Source of the DNA: Cryptomeria japonica
Taxonomy: Eukaryota > Streptophyta > Pinopsida > Cupressales > Cupressaceae
Direction: 5' to 3'
Length of the DNA stretch: 64,000 nt
Assembly (NCBI RefSeq): GCF_030272615.1
Contig: NC_081412.1
Span: forward strand, 106,669,796-106,733,795
Below are positions 33,998 through 47,600 of this stretch, piece after piece; position 1 is the first letter of the stretch; each line of letters begins with the position of its first letter. A program made the position numbers and the translations under genes. Under the pieces are notes generated by a model. That model ran no database searches. It was given only the letters and a program-made list of their open reading frames with translations, and was not told the origin of the DNA.

Positions 33998-36118
33998 GAC
34001 TTATGTGTTATTTTTTACCCTTTAGAGTGATCAATGTACTATGACTGTCATATTCATTTTTGAGATATATATGTATATGATTTCAACGACGCTTATGCAT
34101 GTACTTTATTATGGACATTATGATGGATTTTATTGATACATTGATGATGATTATGGATGTATTGTGCTGACCTATTTGTGATGCAGAATGGATTCTTATG
34201 CATGTGTTTATGATATATTATTGACACTTTGATAGATGCAAGATGGTTGTCTATGTGGATGCATATGTTTTTGAGATTTTATGATGTGTATATATATATG
34301 ATGTATGATGTGTTTTTTTTAGAATTTTTCTAAGGGTTTGAGAATGTATAATGTGATTTAATGGATTAATCTAAAATGAATATACAATGCAATCTACAAT
34401 GAAATGAACATTTACACCTATAAAATGAGAAGTGCAACAAAATTTGAATGCAAACTAGGTGATAGGCACAACGTAAAAATGAATAATGCAACAAAATTTG
34501 TAACCTAAATGATGGATAAAAATTTGGGATGCAACCTAAATGAATAATGAAATTTGAGATGCAACTTAAATGAATAACAAAATTTGAGATGCAACCTAAA
34601 TGATTAATGCAACAGATAAAAAATACACTTATATGAATAATGCAACATCTATTTATGAATATGTCAATCATAATACAATGACCTTAGATGGGATAGAAGA
34701 ATAGGAGGAGTAAAATTGAAGAATCCACGAGGATGTTATATGGGGAGAATTGAGGACTTGATGACAATGAAAAATGGGAATGATGGGGTGGAATTGTGCA
34801 CAAGAGATGTGGAGGGCCAACCTAGTTTGATATTGCCCTAGGTAACCTGCCCCACTGATTATAGGAACCAAGATGCCATGAGAAACCCAAGGCATGGATT
34901 GACTCACAAGCAAGTAGGAATTACCTACACATAGCTATGCAAGTGTTGAGGAACACTAATACAAAGTTATGGGTACGTGCAAGGAAACCCTCAAGCACAT
35001 AGATATCCCTTGTACACGACAAGGTAAGTGTTGATAAACATTGGTACTTGTTGACAAGTGTTTTGACACACTCACCAACAGTCAGGTAGTTTATGTGAAC
35101 ACTCGCCACCTCTCCTAAAAAGCAGTAAGTTTTGGGAAACTAACCACTCCAAGGTCTCTATAGTCGGGTCTCGATGGTGATGGGAAGCTTAATGGTTGAT
35201 ATGATTTTACCTGTCAAGGGGGCTTGTTGGTTGAAACAACTTCCAATAGCTTAACTTTTTTTTTTATTAGATTCTCTCTCAAAATAAACAACAAAAGATA
35301 GATCAGGGGTACAATAAAATAACAATGAAACCAATACAATAACAACTTAATGAACTACGCAATTAGCACCCTATAGTCTAAATATCATCAATATCATTCA
35401 AACCAATATTTAGTAACGAGCCTCAAATAAACATGCAAAGTCATGCAACCTCACAAATTCATGAAAACGAATACCACCACAATATTGTTCTATCACATCA
35501 ATTCTCATACACCACTTATGTGCACAATATGATTCATAAAACAATAAAACATAAGATCAAAACAAGTTGTTGATTTCAAATAATAGACATTACCAGATTG
35601 CAAAGAAAAAATTCATAGCACATACGCATAGATCAGGCAATCTATAAGTTGCTTCTTGTATTAACTCCAAAGAATGTATCATAACATCTACTCAAACTCA
35701 TAAAATCTGCATAAAATCTCTAAAATAATTTCTAATTGGGCCTTAAATCATCAATTTGTGGACCCTTACAATGAAATAAATTCTCCAATTTATAGAGTTT
35801 CTTGTCCTACTTTCTAGGAAATTAATCCATCTAAATTAAGCACTATAAAATCAAGGAGTCACATTTGGCATGCAAGTCTCTGCCTTGAACTCCAGTTAAC
35901 TACTACAAAATTGTGAATGGGTGACCATTACGAAAATGGTGCTCCATGAACCAATACTTCATAATCATGCAAAACTTGATCAATAATTAAAGTATGTGTT
36001 GGAGCAATAGCAGAAGTCCCGGTACCAATAACATGCAAAATTCTCAAAAATATCATGCTATCATTAGCAACTGTATGTTTATCTTTTACTTATTTTTATA
36101 GCTCTTGTAGTTACTAAT
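33998..36118. other. Spacer between the two extra ORFs of C
   Basis: Includes a tandem repeat at 34370-34650 (unit about 30 bp, GATGCAACCTAAATGAATAA), repeated AAGTGTTGA words (34930-35070), and otherwise anonymous AT-rich DNA. No supported gene. Confidence 0.5.
34370..34650. repeat. Tandem repeat, GCAACCTAAATGAATAATG unit
   Basis: Roughly eight imperfect units of about 30 bp. The minus frame over it (34366-34671) reflects the repeat. Confidence 0.85.
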
Positions 36119-36119
36119 G

Positions 36120-39100
36120 AAGCATGCAACTACCTCAGTAGGAGGATCAGCAACATATTTGATTTTGAACTTGAACTTCTTCAAAATCTCATTTGCATTC
36201 TTACTTTTATCCTCTAACTTCTCTATTAGTCGTGCAGCCTATTGACATTGAGTCACCAAGTATGTATATCTATCCATCGACTCAACCCTAAACTCAACAA
36301 AAAATGTAAAATAGCGTGCTACATATGAGTCCCACTAACGGAGTGCATTGTCCTCCTCCAAATGTCCAGTACTAAGAATACCAAGTCCAAAAATACCAAC
36401 TTTTCCTCAAACTTTTCCTATTTCTTTATCGAACCAATGAGAGGAAGGTGGATACTTGTCATGCTCTTTCCATACCGTTGAAGCATCTCAATCTTTAATT
36501 CTAAAATGTTTATGTAAGACTACAAGTTCTCAATACTATCTCCTCCCAAGAGATCTTCCTCTATTATGATCTCTTCTTTGAGATTCAAAATCTTATTCAA
36601 TATCTCATATTGTTTGTAATGTAGTGTTGTAATTTGTACACCTTTGCTAGGGTGGTATAATTTCACACTTAGGTTAGCACCCACCTTAGTGTGTCTTGCA
36701 TCTTGCATTTCTAATTTCCCTTTAAGCATTTAACTAATTAATTTAATTAAATCTAAAGTAATGTTTCATCACTTTACATGTTATAAAGTTAAGCCCTTTA
36801 CCCTAAGTGTGTCCCTTTCCATTTTATTCCTCCAATAAATCATTTAATCATAAACCCTACTTATGTCTTATTTTGATCTTTTAGGCTCGATCTCTCATAT
36901 CAAAATAGCTCAAAATCAGTTGTAACTTTGGGATTTTCTCTAATATTATCATATCTACCAATCCTGAAAATTTGGTAAAAAGTTGGTTAGACCGTGGTGC
37001 GAATGCACATGGTCCTCAACTTTTTTCTTGAAATTTTGGGAGCATAATCCTATGATAAAAATACTTAACCCTAAAATATTGGTGGGAAATTCAAATCCTA
37101 GGTCAGCCTGAGCATGAAATTAAGATTTGGGGTTTCATACTTAAGATCTCTCTTTCTTCATTTGAACAGGTCTTCTTCTAAGAATCTAAACGCATGTTTT
37201 TGGAGCATAAAGAGCCTTATTTGCAGTGAAAGAGTAGATCTTTGAATTCTTCAACAACATTCAACATTCATCCATCAAACATTCATCAAGCATCATTTCA
37301 TCAATTGGAGGCTTTTGGGAGATATAGAAGAACAATTGGAGATCACCAACTGATGATTGGCTTATACCTCTCCCTTGGGGTTGGGTATGGTTTCATGTTA
37401 TTTTCATGTATTTGCATAAGCTTCATTGTGATTCATATTCATGCTTTATATCACTTTTCATCATGGATTTAGAGCATTTACTTTGTCAATTATAAGCAAT
37501 TAGGGTTTACTCTTTAGAGTTGCTCTAGATTGTTTGCTTTCATTTTAGGATCTTGCACACACAGAAGGTTCTTGCACACACACATTTTAAGTACATTATC
37601 ATCTATTTGTGAAGGTTTAAATCACCAACATAGGGGTTTGACTAAGGCAAAACCCTATATAGCCACCCAAAACCCTATTTTGTAGCTTCAAGTACAAGTT
37701 CGGATCCGAGTGTCGCTAGAAGTTTCAGGACCGAAGGAGCACACAGAGACAGTTTTTGGGTGCATATTTCATCAAAAACCCTAAGGATAGGGGCGTGGCA
37801 CCCTATTCCTTCCCTAAGGACAATGGCATGGTTCCCTGATCCTGCCCAGGACAGGGGCATGGCACCCTGTCCCTGCCCTCTGTAAATAGGATCTAGCAGA
37901 ATAGAGTCTTACAGGATTCAAAACCCATCCTGTCAGTTGTAGCTCCAAAAATTGCATACTTAGGACAGTGGTGTGACACCCTGGTCCCAGACATTTCTGC
38001 TCAGATTTCAAACACAGGTGCACCTCTTATTTTGCCTCTTAATCTATACTTTTCAGCAGTATATCAGTTATCCTTTGATCTGATTTCCATATTAGGTTTT
38101 GCTTGCTTACTTGCATCCTAGGTTAGATTGCATTTTTTAATCATTCATCTCTATCATTTACATAAAAGGAATAGAAAACATAAGAGGTGATACTTGACTC
38201 TCTCTCCCACATAAGAAGTAGCCCGAAGTGTGTCACCTCCCTAAGCTCTTTCGTATTTTGTGTGTACGAGAGTGGGATTAGATTTTCCATACTTAGCCTC
38301 ACTTTTTCCCCTACACAAATAAAAATTTTGAGCTTTCGCTCGCACTGTTGAAAACATGAATCCAAATCTCCCTCTATTTGTGAGGTTTTCTTATATATCA
38401 CCATAGTATTCTACAAAAAATTCTAATTTTAGAAGCATTATTTGGTGCCCATATTTTTGTTGTTGAGACCACCTTCTCACTTCAATGAGTGTTCTCACAT
38501 CACCTTCTGGAAGTGATGAAGTTGAAGATAAACTATCATCTATACATGCATCTAGTGGTTTGCTTATTTCTACAATCAACTACTTATATTATTCCAATTG
38601 TGCCTTAACTTCTGACTGAGAAATGTGGTCTTTCTCCATTTTACTCCTTACCACACTCATAGCAAGTTCCAAAGTATCTAACTCTCCCCACTTGGTTTGT
38701 TTACCCAATCTAATCTGTGAAACTTGGTCTTTCGGGGAGCTTTCCCCTTCATCTTGTATAGGATCTACGATATCAACAATCAACTCAGAAGAACCGATTA
38801 TAGACAAATGATGCATTATCTTCACCTTCTTTGTTTTCCTTGGCTCTTTAGTGATTTCTTGATGCAAGGTGATGTTTGGCAATATCACTTTCTACTTCTT
38901 CTCAAAGGTGAAACTTAACCACTGTGGTGTGTCTTCATCCTTATCACCTTCGTGTGCTACGATCTCCGTAGACACCTTGTGTACCTTTTGTAACTGCTCT
39001 TCTCCTTCATCTTTCTCTTTCTCTTTATTCTTACCTTTATCCTCTTCTCGCTCGGGAATTTGAACATCTTGGGTTGAAGTAATCTATTGAGCTTGGTTTG

Positions 39101-41562
39101 TTTGGAGAGCAATATCAATATTCAATTGTTGTTGTTTATGCAATTCTCCTAACCTTTCACTCACTTCTTCTTCAAACCCTTTATTGGCTTTATATGTCTC
39201 TTTCAATCCTCCCTCAACTACTATTTCCTTAAACAAATTATCTTGGTCCTTAGGAGAAAACAAATCTTTCATCATGTTCACCATCAAGCTCATCTTGTTC
39301 TTTCTCCCCTTTAGCCGGTTGCCTCTCTTATGCTCATCCAAATCCATAGGATCAACCTATTCTTGTTCAAGCACCTATGAGTGTTTATCAAGTTGAGCAT
39401 ATCTCTTTCTTTTGTTTTTCTCACCCTTCCTTCGTGCCAATTGTATAATAGGTTGTTGATCCTCCTGATCAGGATCAGACTCAATATTATGAATGGTCAC
39501 CCTTCAAGTAGTAAGAGTCATTACAAGTGCAGTCTTTTGTATTAATGGGGGTGACATTACTAATGTTTTAGCAAATGTATTGTTGTGTTAGGAGGAGGTT
39601 GAGTTAATGTAGACGTTCCTTCATTAGCCTTTCCTTGCTCATCTTTCTCCATGGCACCTTCTCCTGGAATTTTCCAAATATAAACCCTAACGAGATGTAT
39701 TTCTACAAGTGGCACAACTCCTAATCCCTCCCTTATTCCAAAATTTGTTGCTTTCTTTAACAACTCATTTTTTTGTATTTGTATCTTTACATGTTCTATA
39801 AGCTCTTTTGTGGTTGGCACAAGTCCCGCAGCTTCATCAGGTTTTGTAGATGGGTTCTTTCTAGAACCAAACCTCATTCTTCGAGTGCATTCCTTATGTA
39901 CCTTTGACTGAGGATTATCAGTGGCTGATTCTTTATGTTTTCCCTTTGAAACACTAGGCCTAATCCTCAAACTCAGCCATTGTTTAGTTCTCTTTACAAT
40001 ATTATGTGTTATTAAATCTATATCTACTTCTTCCTGTCCCAACCATCTTATTGGGGAAAGGAGATTCTTATCAATTATTTTCTCTTTGTATATTAGGTCT
40101 AATAGCTCACCATTATCCCTCAATTCTTTCAAAAGATTTGTCTCTATTTCAAAATCTCTTATTTGTGGTATTGTGAGCCGAGAATAACTCTTCTCCCTAA
40201 CTTCAAAAATGTCCTGAAGGTTAGCTTAGAAGTCTTCCAACTTAGCTTTATGTCCATCATATGATTTTGGCATCATTTGCTTCAATTTACCATATGGAAC
40301 ATAGTATTCTCAAACATAGTTAAATTCTTTCAAATGTAAGTCCTGTAACTCTTGCTCAACTACTTTAGCCACTTGAATTTTTGAACAGGAAAAATAACCA
40401 ATTGTCATGGAGAAATAAACACCTATTTTGTGCTTTCAAAATACTAATTATTACAATCTGACCATCTACCAGACATACTCCAGAAGTATCACCCTATTAT
40501 TACAATACTTGGGTAGCAGCATGGGATTTCCTATAAAGCCACTAACTCTGATATATGTAGAACGTTTATTCTGGAGGAACCAAAATCCCCATTCTTTTAT
40601 TACTGCCATTGCCTCTGGGTTTATTCTATAACCTTCATCGTCGATGAGCTTAATGATAATAGGGAAGAGGAAGGCATGAGTTATCCTCTTAAAATGTGAT
40701 TTTTTCTTGCTCAGAGGGAGTTGAGTGTAATGCTCCCATACCTTCTTTTGCCCTTCTTCATCCCCAAGTTGACCTTCTGTTTGTAGTCCCAGAAACTTAC
40801 CTACCCGAGTAGCTACCCAGATAACATAAGAAGTAAAGAAGAACTTCTTCGTTTAAGCACATCAATCAATTGATTATGTATGTTATTTGATAATATTTGG
40901 GCCAAGTCATAATATTGTTTCCCATTCAAAATGGTGGTCATAAACTAGAACATCCATGGGTGAAAATGTCGGCAATCTGGTTTACCGAAGACCTTGCTCA
41001 ACATGATTATCAAGTCTCATTGTGGCTCTTTGAAATTGACTCTTAGAATATCACTTGCTTTTAAACTTGTCTTTCTCTCTTCTTCCAGCCAATGTCCATT
41101 CATTTGTCTTTTACAGGAAGCGACATCCTTATCCCAAACCTCTGCAGCCTCCTCCTCAGTAGTCAATGACACTTCATCAATAGAAGGAATACCAAATACA
41201 AAACCTAGCATGTCTGCTAATAAATCTATCACTGTCCGACCTTTGTCATCTACACAATTCCTGGTATCCACATCATAGAATTGTGAAATAGTCATAATGA
41301 ACTCTGGGGCTTGTAAATATTGTGGAAAAATTGTTGCCTCCACTAGCGCTGACCTCTTGATCCTCCTATAGGGAGCATCCAACCTTGGTTTGTCCAACTT
41401 TGTTATAATATCTTCCATCTCTATATGACCTACTTTAGCATCAGTTGCCCATTTGATTCGATCTTCCAATTTAGAAGCATAAGTCTGGCCCTGGTAGTAG
41501 TACTTCATTGTTATAGGTAGATTATCCAGATCTTTAACCTTCTTGGTGGATGTTGGGTCCAT
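36120..41562 (-). pseudogene. Unidentified sense extra ORF of element C (interrupted by a solo LTR)
   Basis: Minus strand, same strand as C's pol and downstream of it. Met at 41562 opens 181 codons (KVKDLDNLPITMKYYYQGQT, SQFYDVDTRNCVDDKGRTVI, DLLADMLGFVFGIPSIDEVS). Homologous-looking frame continues, with frame changes and stops, at 40200-39560 (LLSPIRWLGQEEVDIDL), 39347-39084 (Lys/Glu-rich, probable coiled coil), 38888-38589 and 38579-38316, and resumes beyond the inserted LTR at 36619-36120 (KQYEILNKILNLKEEIIIEE). About 3.7 kb of coding length without the LTR. I do not recognise the family; the GRTVIDLL..FGIP stretch recalls plant transposon-associated domains but that is only a hint. Heavily mutated. 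Confidence 0.55.
36620..38315 (+). repeat. Solo LTR of the A family, inside C's sense extra ORF
   Basis: Begins TGTAGTGTTG and ends CCCCTACA, collinear with the A LTR (7598-9238). No PPT on the left and no PBS on the right, so it is a solo LTR. Flanking 5-mers TGTAA and CAAAT do not match. Contains the conserved noncoding module at 36961-37043. Confidence 0.85.
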
Positions 41563-41960
41563 TCAATTACTCTAATCTGTAAGAAAGAACCAAGAATTAT
41601 CTTATCATATAGTCAAAACATCAATTTTATCACCCACTTTGGGACTCCGGGGTTCCTGAGTTCCGAGGTGGGAAAACCCCTTTAAAGACAACTAACTTCA
41701 GAACTCTAGGGTTTCGGAGTTCTGAGGTTAGTATAAGCTAAAACAACAAAGCCCGAAACTTTGGGATTTCGAAGTTAAGTGGTTAGAATGATTCTCAGGA
41801 CTTTGAAGTTCTGAAGTTCCGGGGTGGCTTAATTGAAGGTCAAAAAGGTGGTCCGTAACTCCAGGGTTTCGAGATGAAAAAGTGGCTCAAGGGAACAACT
41901 TTGGAATCCCAGGGATCCGGATTTTTGAGGTTGTTACGGGCAAAACAAGGAACCTAAGGA
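41563..41960. repeat. Diverged repeat array of C, left part
   Basis: From 41638, about six units of roughly 50-60 bp, each with a word like ACTCTAGGGTTTCGGAGTTC followed by GAGGT. The array continues at 49980 beyond D. Confidence 0.8.
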
Positions 41961-42186
41961 ATCCCGAGCCTAGAGCACGCAAAAAAAAACACAAACATGC
42001 AAAAAGAAAAAAAAGAAAGAAAAAGAAAAGAAAAGAAAATAGAAAATAGAAAATATAAACTGGAAAAACACACAAGATGGGAAGAAATCCACCAACCTGG
42101 CAGAAGAAAACACACAAAACAAGCAACGCGAAGGCATGAACTCAGGAGGTCAGAGTTGAAAAACTGGAAAGCTTGAATGCACAAAT

Positions 42187-43346
42187 TATAGCGTCCTAAA
42201 ATTGCGACACTTGCAATTTTGACTGCATTTGGGTCTTCACGATGGCGATGCAACACGGAACCTGAATGGAGACCCCGAAACTTGTTCATGACACCAAAAA
42301 CTGCATTTTTCAGCACCCTGGCCTGATCCTCCTTGCACCCTGCTGTCCCATTTGGGCCCGGTCTCTTTTGGGTCTCGGGTCTTTATGTTTGCAAATTGGA
42401 AAATAATATTTCCTAGTCGGCCTAAGGTCGGGAAAATCAGTCTATCAACCCTAATTGACAAGTATAAAAACTACATTTCCTCTCCCATTTTGGTAAGATG
42501 GAAAAAAGGCGAAAGCGATATTCAAACATTCAAGCATTCAAGCATTCAAGCATTCAAGCATTCCAGCATTCCTTCAAGCAATTGATCATTCTAAGTCTCC
42601 ATTCAAGGCTAAGTGTTGCATTCAAGACAAGGATTCAACCATTAAAGAGGAGATCACATACAACATACAACATGCTACATACATTACACCTTTGCATGTA
42701 AGAATACAAACATTCTTACAACAAGGTATCAGTACTTGTTTACATTACAAACATTTACATTTACAACATTCTCATTTCTTGGTTAATTCCAAAACCGGGG
42801 TTTGACCTAAAGGCAAACCCCTCATCCCTAACCCCCCAATCATCCTCTCTTTTCTGTGTGTAGGTTGCAGGTATGCGGCTGTAATTGAAGATCTGGAATC
42901 CTTGTACAGAGACGAACAGATCCCCCTTCGTTTCGTGGATTTTTCGGAGGACCGTGTGCACGCCAGGCGCCATCGTCCCGTCAACTTTCACTCAAATTTG
43001 CAGAATAGCACCATCTCGACATTTTACTGCTAATTCCAAGTCCGTAGCTTCATCCCGTATCCCTATCTCTGTTTATAAGTGAATCTTTCTTGCTTCTACA
43101 TGCATTCCTAGTTCGATCTTTCTATCTACATTCTTTACAAAAGAGGGTATCCTTGATGTCTTAACCCTTGAAACTCATATAGAATCCAATCTTGCATTGC
43201 GTGGGATTGGATCTTGTGGGTTTCAACCCCTCTTTTGAATGTAAAGTCTCCCCTAAGTGAAAACCATCAACCCTAGTGACTCTCCCTTCTCTCTCCTTGG
43301 AGTTGGGGAGGGGAGAACGACTAGGGTTCGATTTTTCTGCTTTACA
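42187..43346 (+). repeat. 5' LTR of element D
   Basis: 1160 bp. Starts TATAGCGTCC where the other copy has TGTAGCGTCC (G-to-A at the terminal dinucleotide) and ends GCTTTACA. Lacks about 45 bp (GGACCATGGCGCCC region) present in the 3' copy and has 24 bp more of the CATTCAAG repeat (42525-42560). TATA box TATAAAAA at 42463-42470. Confidence 0.95.
42463..42470 (+). promoter_or_regulatory. TATA box in the D 5' LTR
   Basis: TATAAAAA, same in the 3' LTR at 49049-49056; expected promoter of D's RNA. Confidence 0.55.
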
Positions 43347-43368
43347 TTTTGGTGAACCCGACGTGAAC
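43347..43368 (+). promoter_or_regulatory. Primer-binding site of D
   Basis: TTTTGGTGAACCCGACGTGA and onwards, directly after the LTR end. Confidence 0.75.
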
Positions 43369-44620
43369 ATCCTCATTCTGATTATTCATGGTTAGATCTG
43401 AAAATTTGCTTCCCTAATTATATTTCCATGTTTGATCTTTTGCAAATTTTAGAGGTTGATTGCATAAAAACCCTAAAATTTTCTTTTTAAGTAATTAAAC
43501 TTGTGAAATGTTTAATTGTTAATGCTTGTTTCAAATCTACCCTTCTATTGCAAATTGTCAATTCATATTTGTGCCTTAATTCTGAAAATTAAGTGGTTAA
43601 ATGTCAAAACCCTAATTTTTAAGACCTTCTTGATTCAACCTTTGACTGATAATTTCACTAATCAAAACACCTCCAAATCGGCTGTAACTTTGGATTCCGC
43701 AATAAAATCACAATATCTTTCATCCCTGAAAATTTGGAAAAAAGTTGCGAGGACCGTGTGCACCCCGAGCGCCATCGTCCCCGACATTTTTTCCGAAATT
43801 TCGGGAGCTAGATCTTACTGTATTTTTCTGCTAAAATCCATAATTTTGGCTGATTTTATCAATTTTAACACTTTCAAAATTAAAGTCAAAGTTGGTCTAG
43901 CGATTGCTTGGATTGAGGCTTCTAATCATTCAAAAATTGTTGAAATTAAAATTCATATCAAAATTGTGTTTCTTACAGTCCTAAATCTGAAAAGTGTGTT
44001 AGCATTCATTCAAAATTTCAGTGCTTTATTCAAATTTTTGCAGTTTGTGACTTTTGAAATTAAGTGTTTAATTGCAACAACCTTGATTTCCACTTTCAAA
44101 TTCGAATTTTGCATGAAATCGAGTCAACTTTTAAATTTCAACACTTGCATTGCTTTCAGTATTCCTTCTAAAATCATAAAATTCAAAATTTCAGTTTCCC
44201 TCTCTTTTTCAAAATTCAAATTTTACATTTTTCAACAAACTTGGTAGGGTTCAATTTTGAGATTGCAACTTTAATTTGGCCTATCTACAGATCATAAAAT
44301 CACTCAATTTTTTCAGATTAGCTTCAAAATCATCATAACTTTCATCCCTGAAAATTTCGAAAAAAGTTGCGAGGACCATGTGCACTCCATTCGCCACGGT
44401 CCCGAACATTTTTTTCAAAATTTCGGGAGATTGTCCTGATTGCATTTAACAGCTTAAATCTAGGAGATTGGCTGGTTTTATTGAAATTTGCTACCTCTAA
44501 AATTAAAAATCTTCTCTCTCTCTCTAGTGCATGAGTTTTACAACAATAAGCCCTACTTACACTATTCCCGTTAGATGAAGCCTTAGAATTAAGTCTTTCC
44601 AAGGTTTAATTACTGAGGAG
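43369..44620 (+). other. Leader of D with two copies of a conserved module
   Basis: Noncoding. Carries the module TCATCCCTGAAAATTT ... AGTTGCGAGGACC ... AATTTCGGGAG at 43720-43808 and again at 44341-44430. A 243-codon plus frame (43516-44247) runs through the first copy; its composition (Phe/Ile/Lys/Ser) reflects T-rich DNA and I do not accept it as a gene. CT repeat at 44511-44525. Confidence 0.65.
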
Positions 44621-47600
44621 ATGGAACCTAATTTGAATGGCCTTTTTAACGAGGAAATGGGTAATTCCTCTAATCCTCTTAATGATGAAGAAGCTCTCCA
44701 TGAGGTTTCTGTAGAACAACTTTCAAAATTGGATAACCAATTTGATGATTTTCGACAATGGATGTCTCAAGAATACCCCGATAGCGAAGCTCTTTCATTA
44801 ATTGAGGGTCTAAAACGTATGGTTCAAAGTGATAAGAATGGAATTGATATTTTGCGTGGTATTGCACACATTGTGGATTCGAATGTGATGCCGATGAAAA
44901 GTTGTGTCGAAACCTTAGGTTATACACAACCTCCTACTCAAGTTAATCATTCTATTCCTTTGACAACTTCTATTGCTAGTATACCTACTTTTACATCAAA
45001 CATAATGACTACTTCAATACAAGACATTCCTCCTATGATCACTAGTCATGGGGGCAATCCTTCTTCTTTAATCAACCCTCTTCCTTCATTCAATCCAACG
45101 TCTTCATTCATTCCTTCAATGAGTGTCCCTATTTCATCTCCACAAATAAACATGACGCAAGGGGGCAATTCATTTAACCCTTCCATTCCTCCTTGTAGTG
45201 TTCCTCCTTTCCAATCATCTCCTATGACTAACTATCATAGTGTCCCACCACCTTACTCTCAATCAATACCTTCTTTCAATAACATAATACCTCCATCACA
45301 ATCTAACACGTCTAATATGAACTCTTCGACTGAAGCGACCATTAACAATCTTGCACAAACTGTCTCTTCTTTACAACAACAAATTGCCTCTATGAATCAA
45401 TCTAAGTTTAGTGTGCCCACATTTGATGTTGCGGGACCACTTTCTCTTGACATTGTTCGAGCTATCCCCCCTAAACATGTTGAAATTCCGCATTTGGAGC
45501 TTTATAATGGTAAGGGTGATCCTCTAACACATGTTAAGACCTTTCAAACAATATGTACTGATTTTGCTTATGACCAAAGGTTGCTTGCAAAACTGTTTAC
45601 TAGAACATTAAGAGATAAAGCCCTACAATGGTATTGCTCGTTGCCTTCTTATTCTATTACTTCTTTTGAACAACTTACAAATGCTTTTATTCAACAATTT
45701 CAAAACAATATAAGTCCTAAAGTTACTTTGATTGATTTAATGCACTGCAAACAAGGTGTTAAAGAAAAAGTGATTGATTTCATTGGTAGATATAAGCATT
45801 TGTATGCCCAAATTTCTTTTCCAGTACCTGACAATGACATTCAAAGAATCTTTATTTCTAATTTACAAAAAGATATTAGAGAAAAACTTCTGTTTTCTGA
45901 GTTTACTTCTTTCCAACAGTTGTGCGCAACTCTTCACAATTATCAACTGACTGTGAGTCAAATGGAACAAGCAAATCCTATGGCTCCGAGTGATAAGGGT
46001 GATAGTAGTCAACAACCATTTGGGAAGTTTAAACCGAACAGAGAGTCCATTAAATTCAATGAAAACATCATCAACAACAATGTGAATGCAGCATCAGGTG
46101 TGCCTCCTATTTCTAAGTTTTTCAAGAAAGAAAGAAAGTTTACTCCTTTGAATGAATCATTGCATAGTATTATGAATAAGTTATTGGAACAAAATGTGCT
46201 TACTCTTCCTCCTATAAGGCAAATAGACCCTGCAAAGATTAATTCACCCTATTTTGATAACAAATCTTTTTGTCAATTTCATCGTCATCCTGGGCATGAT
46301 ACTGAAAAATGTTTTGCTTTAAAGGGTAAAATTCAAGATTTGATTGATAATAATACTATCTCTGTTTCTGGTGTGAATGATAAAGGCAACACATCTGTAG
46401 CTCCTCCTAACCAAAATCTTCAGATTTTTACTGATCCATTACCTTCTCACACCTCTAATGCGATTGATACTAATGATTCCTCTGTCTCACCTGATGATCT
46501 TGTGTCTATGACTCCGAATGTGATTAACTTTGTAGAGCAGTAGAAAATCCCTAAAGAACCTTCCATCACCTTTGATTCCAGTGAAACTATCAGGGCACTT
46601 GATGGTCCTTTATATATAGTTGCAAAAGTCAAGAATACACCTTGTCGTGGAGTGCTTATTGATCCTTCTTGTATGATTAATATCATTACTGAAGAATTCC
46701 TTTTTACTTTGCAATTGAATCAAGTGATCTATGATGAAAAAAATGTGGTTGTGAAACTATTTGATGCATTTTCTTCTCCTGCAATTGGTTCTATTACATT
46801 ACCTATTGAGGTCCATAACAAATCCCTTGATGTGGACTTTGCTATTATTCCATCATCCGAACAATTTTGTGTGAAGCTAGGCTATCCTTAGCTATCTTCC
46901 ATGAAAGCTATTGCTTCTCCTATTCACAAGTGTTTGAAATTTCCCCATAATGGTGAAGTTGTTACTGTCAATCATAGTCTCTTTAAACCAGCTGAAAGAA
47001 CTTCTAGCGTTCCTATTGATTACTTTTGGCCTAAACAATTCCAATCTCTTCCTCCGCGAAGTGATCATCTTTTCAAATCTTATCAAAAGTGGAAAAAAGA
47101 TATGATCCTATCTCTAAGTGAACCTAGAACACCCAAACTTGACGTTCCTATCATTCTTGAGAAGGAAGTTCTTCCTTTGAAAGATAAAACTAATGTCTTT
47201 CCTCAAGAAGATTCCCAACCTATTCCTATGAATGTGACTATGCCTATATCTAATAAAATTCCTAAAAGTAGACCTATACCTCCTCGTCATGATGGACTCG
47301 GTCTCCTTCCTAAACCGAATATTCCTCCCTTATATGGAGCAGTTCCTCCTCCTTCCTCTTATGGAGAGAAGAGACCTTCCTCTTCTCCTATTATTCAACC
47401 TAAGAGACCACAACCTAAACACCCAAGTGATAAGGATGAGAATATTACTCCTCCTCAATCTCCTTAACTTCCTACTAAGACTAGATGGAATCGTTCTGCA
47501 CGTGAACGCCGACGAAAGCATCGTCTTAGAGCTCAGGCAGCTGCTTCTCAAACTTTACAATCCCCAAAAACACCTTCGACTAATATTATTCCATTTTCTC

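Noticed and set aside
42498-42701. Short plus frames near 42350-42700 and 48875-49147
   Set aside because: Inside D's LTRs, running through the CATTCAAG repeat; no coding evidence.
43516-44247. 243-codon plus frame in D's leader
   Set aside because: It overlaps a conserved noncoding module also present in LTRs, and its composition is what T-rich DNA yields; no domain.
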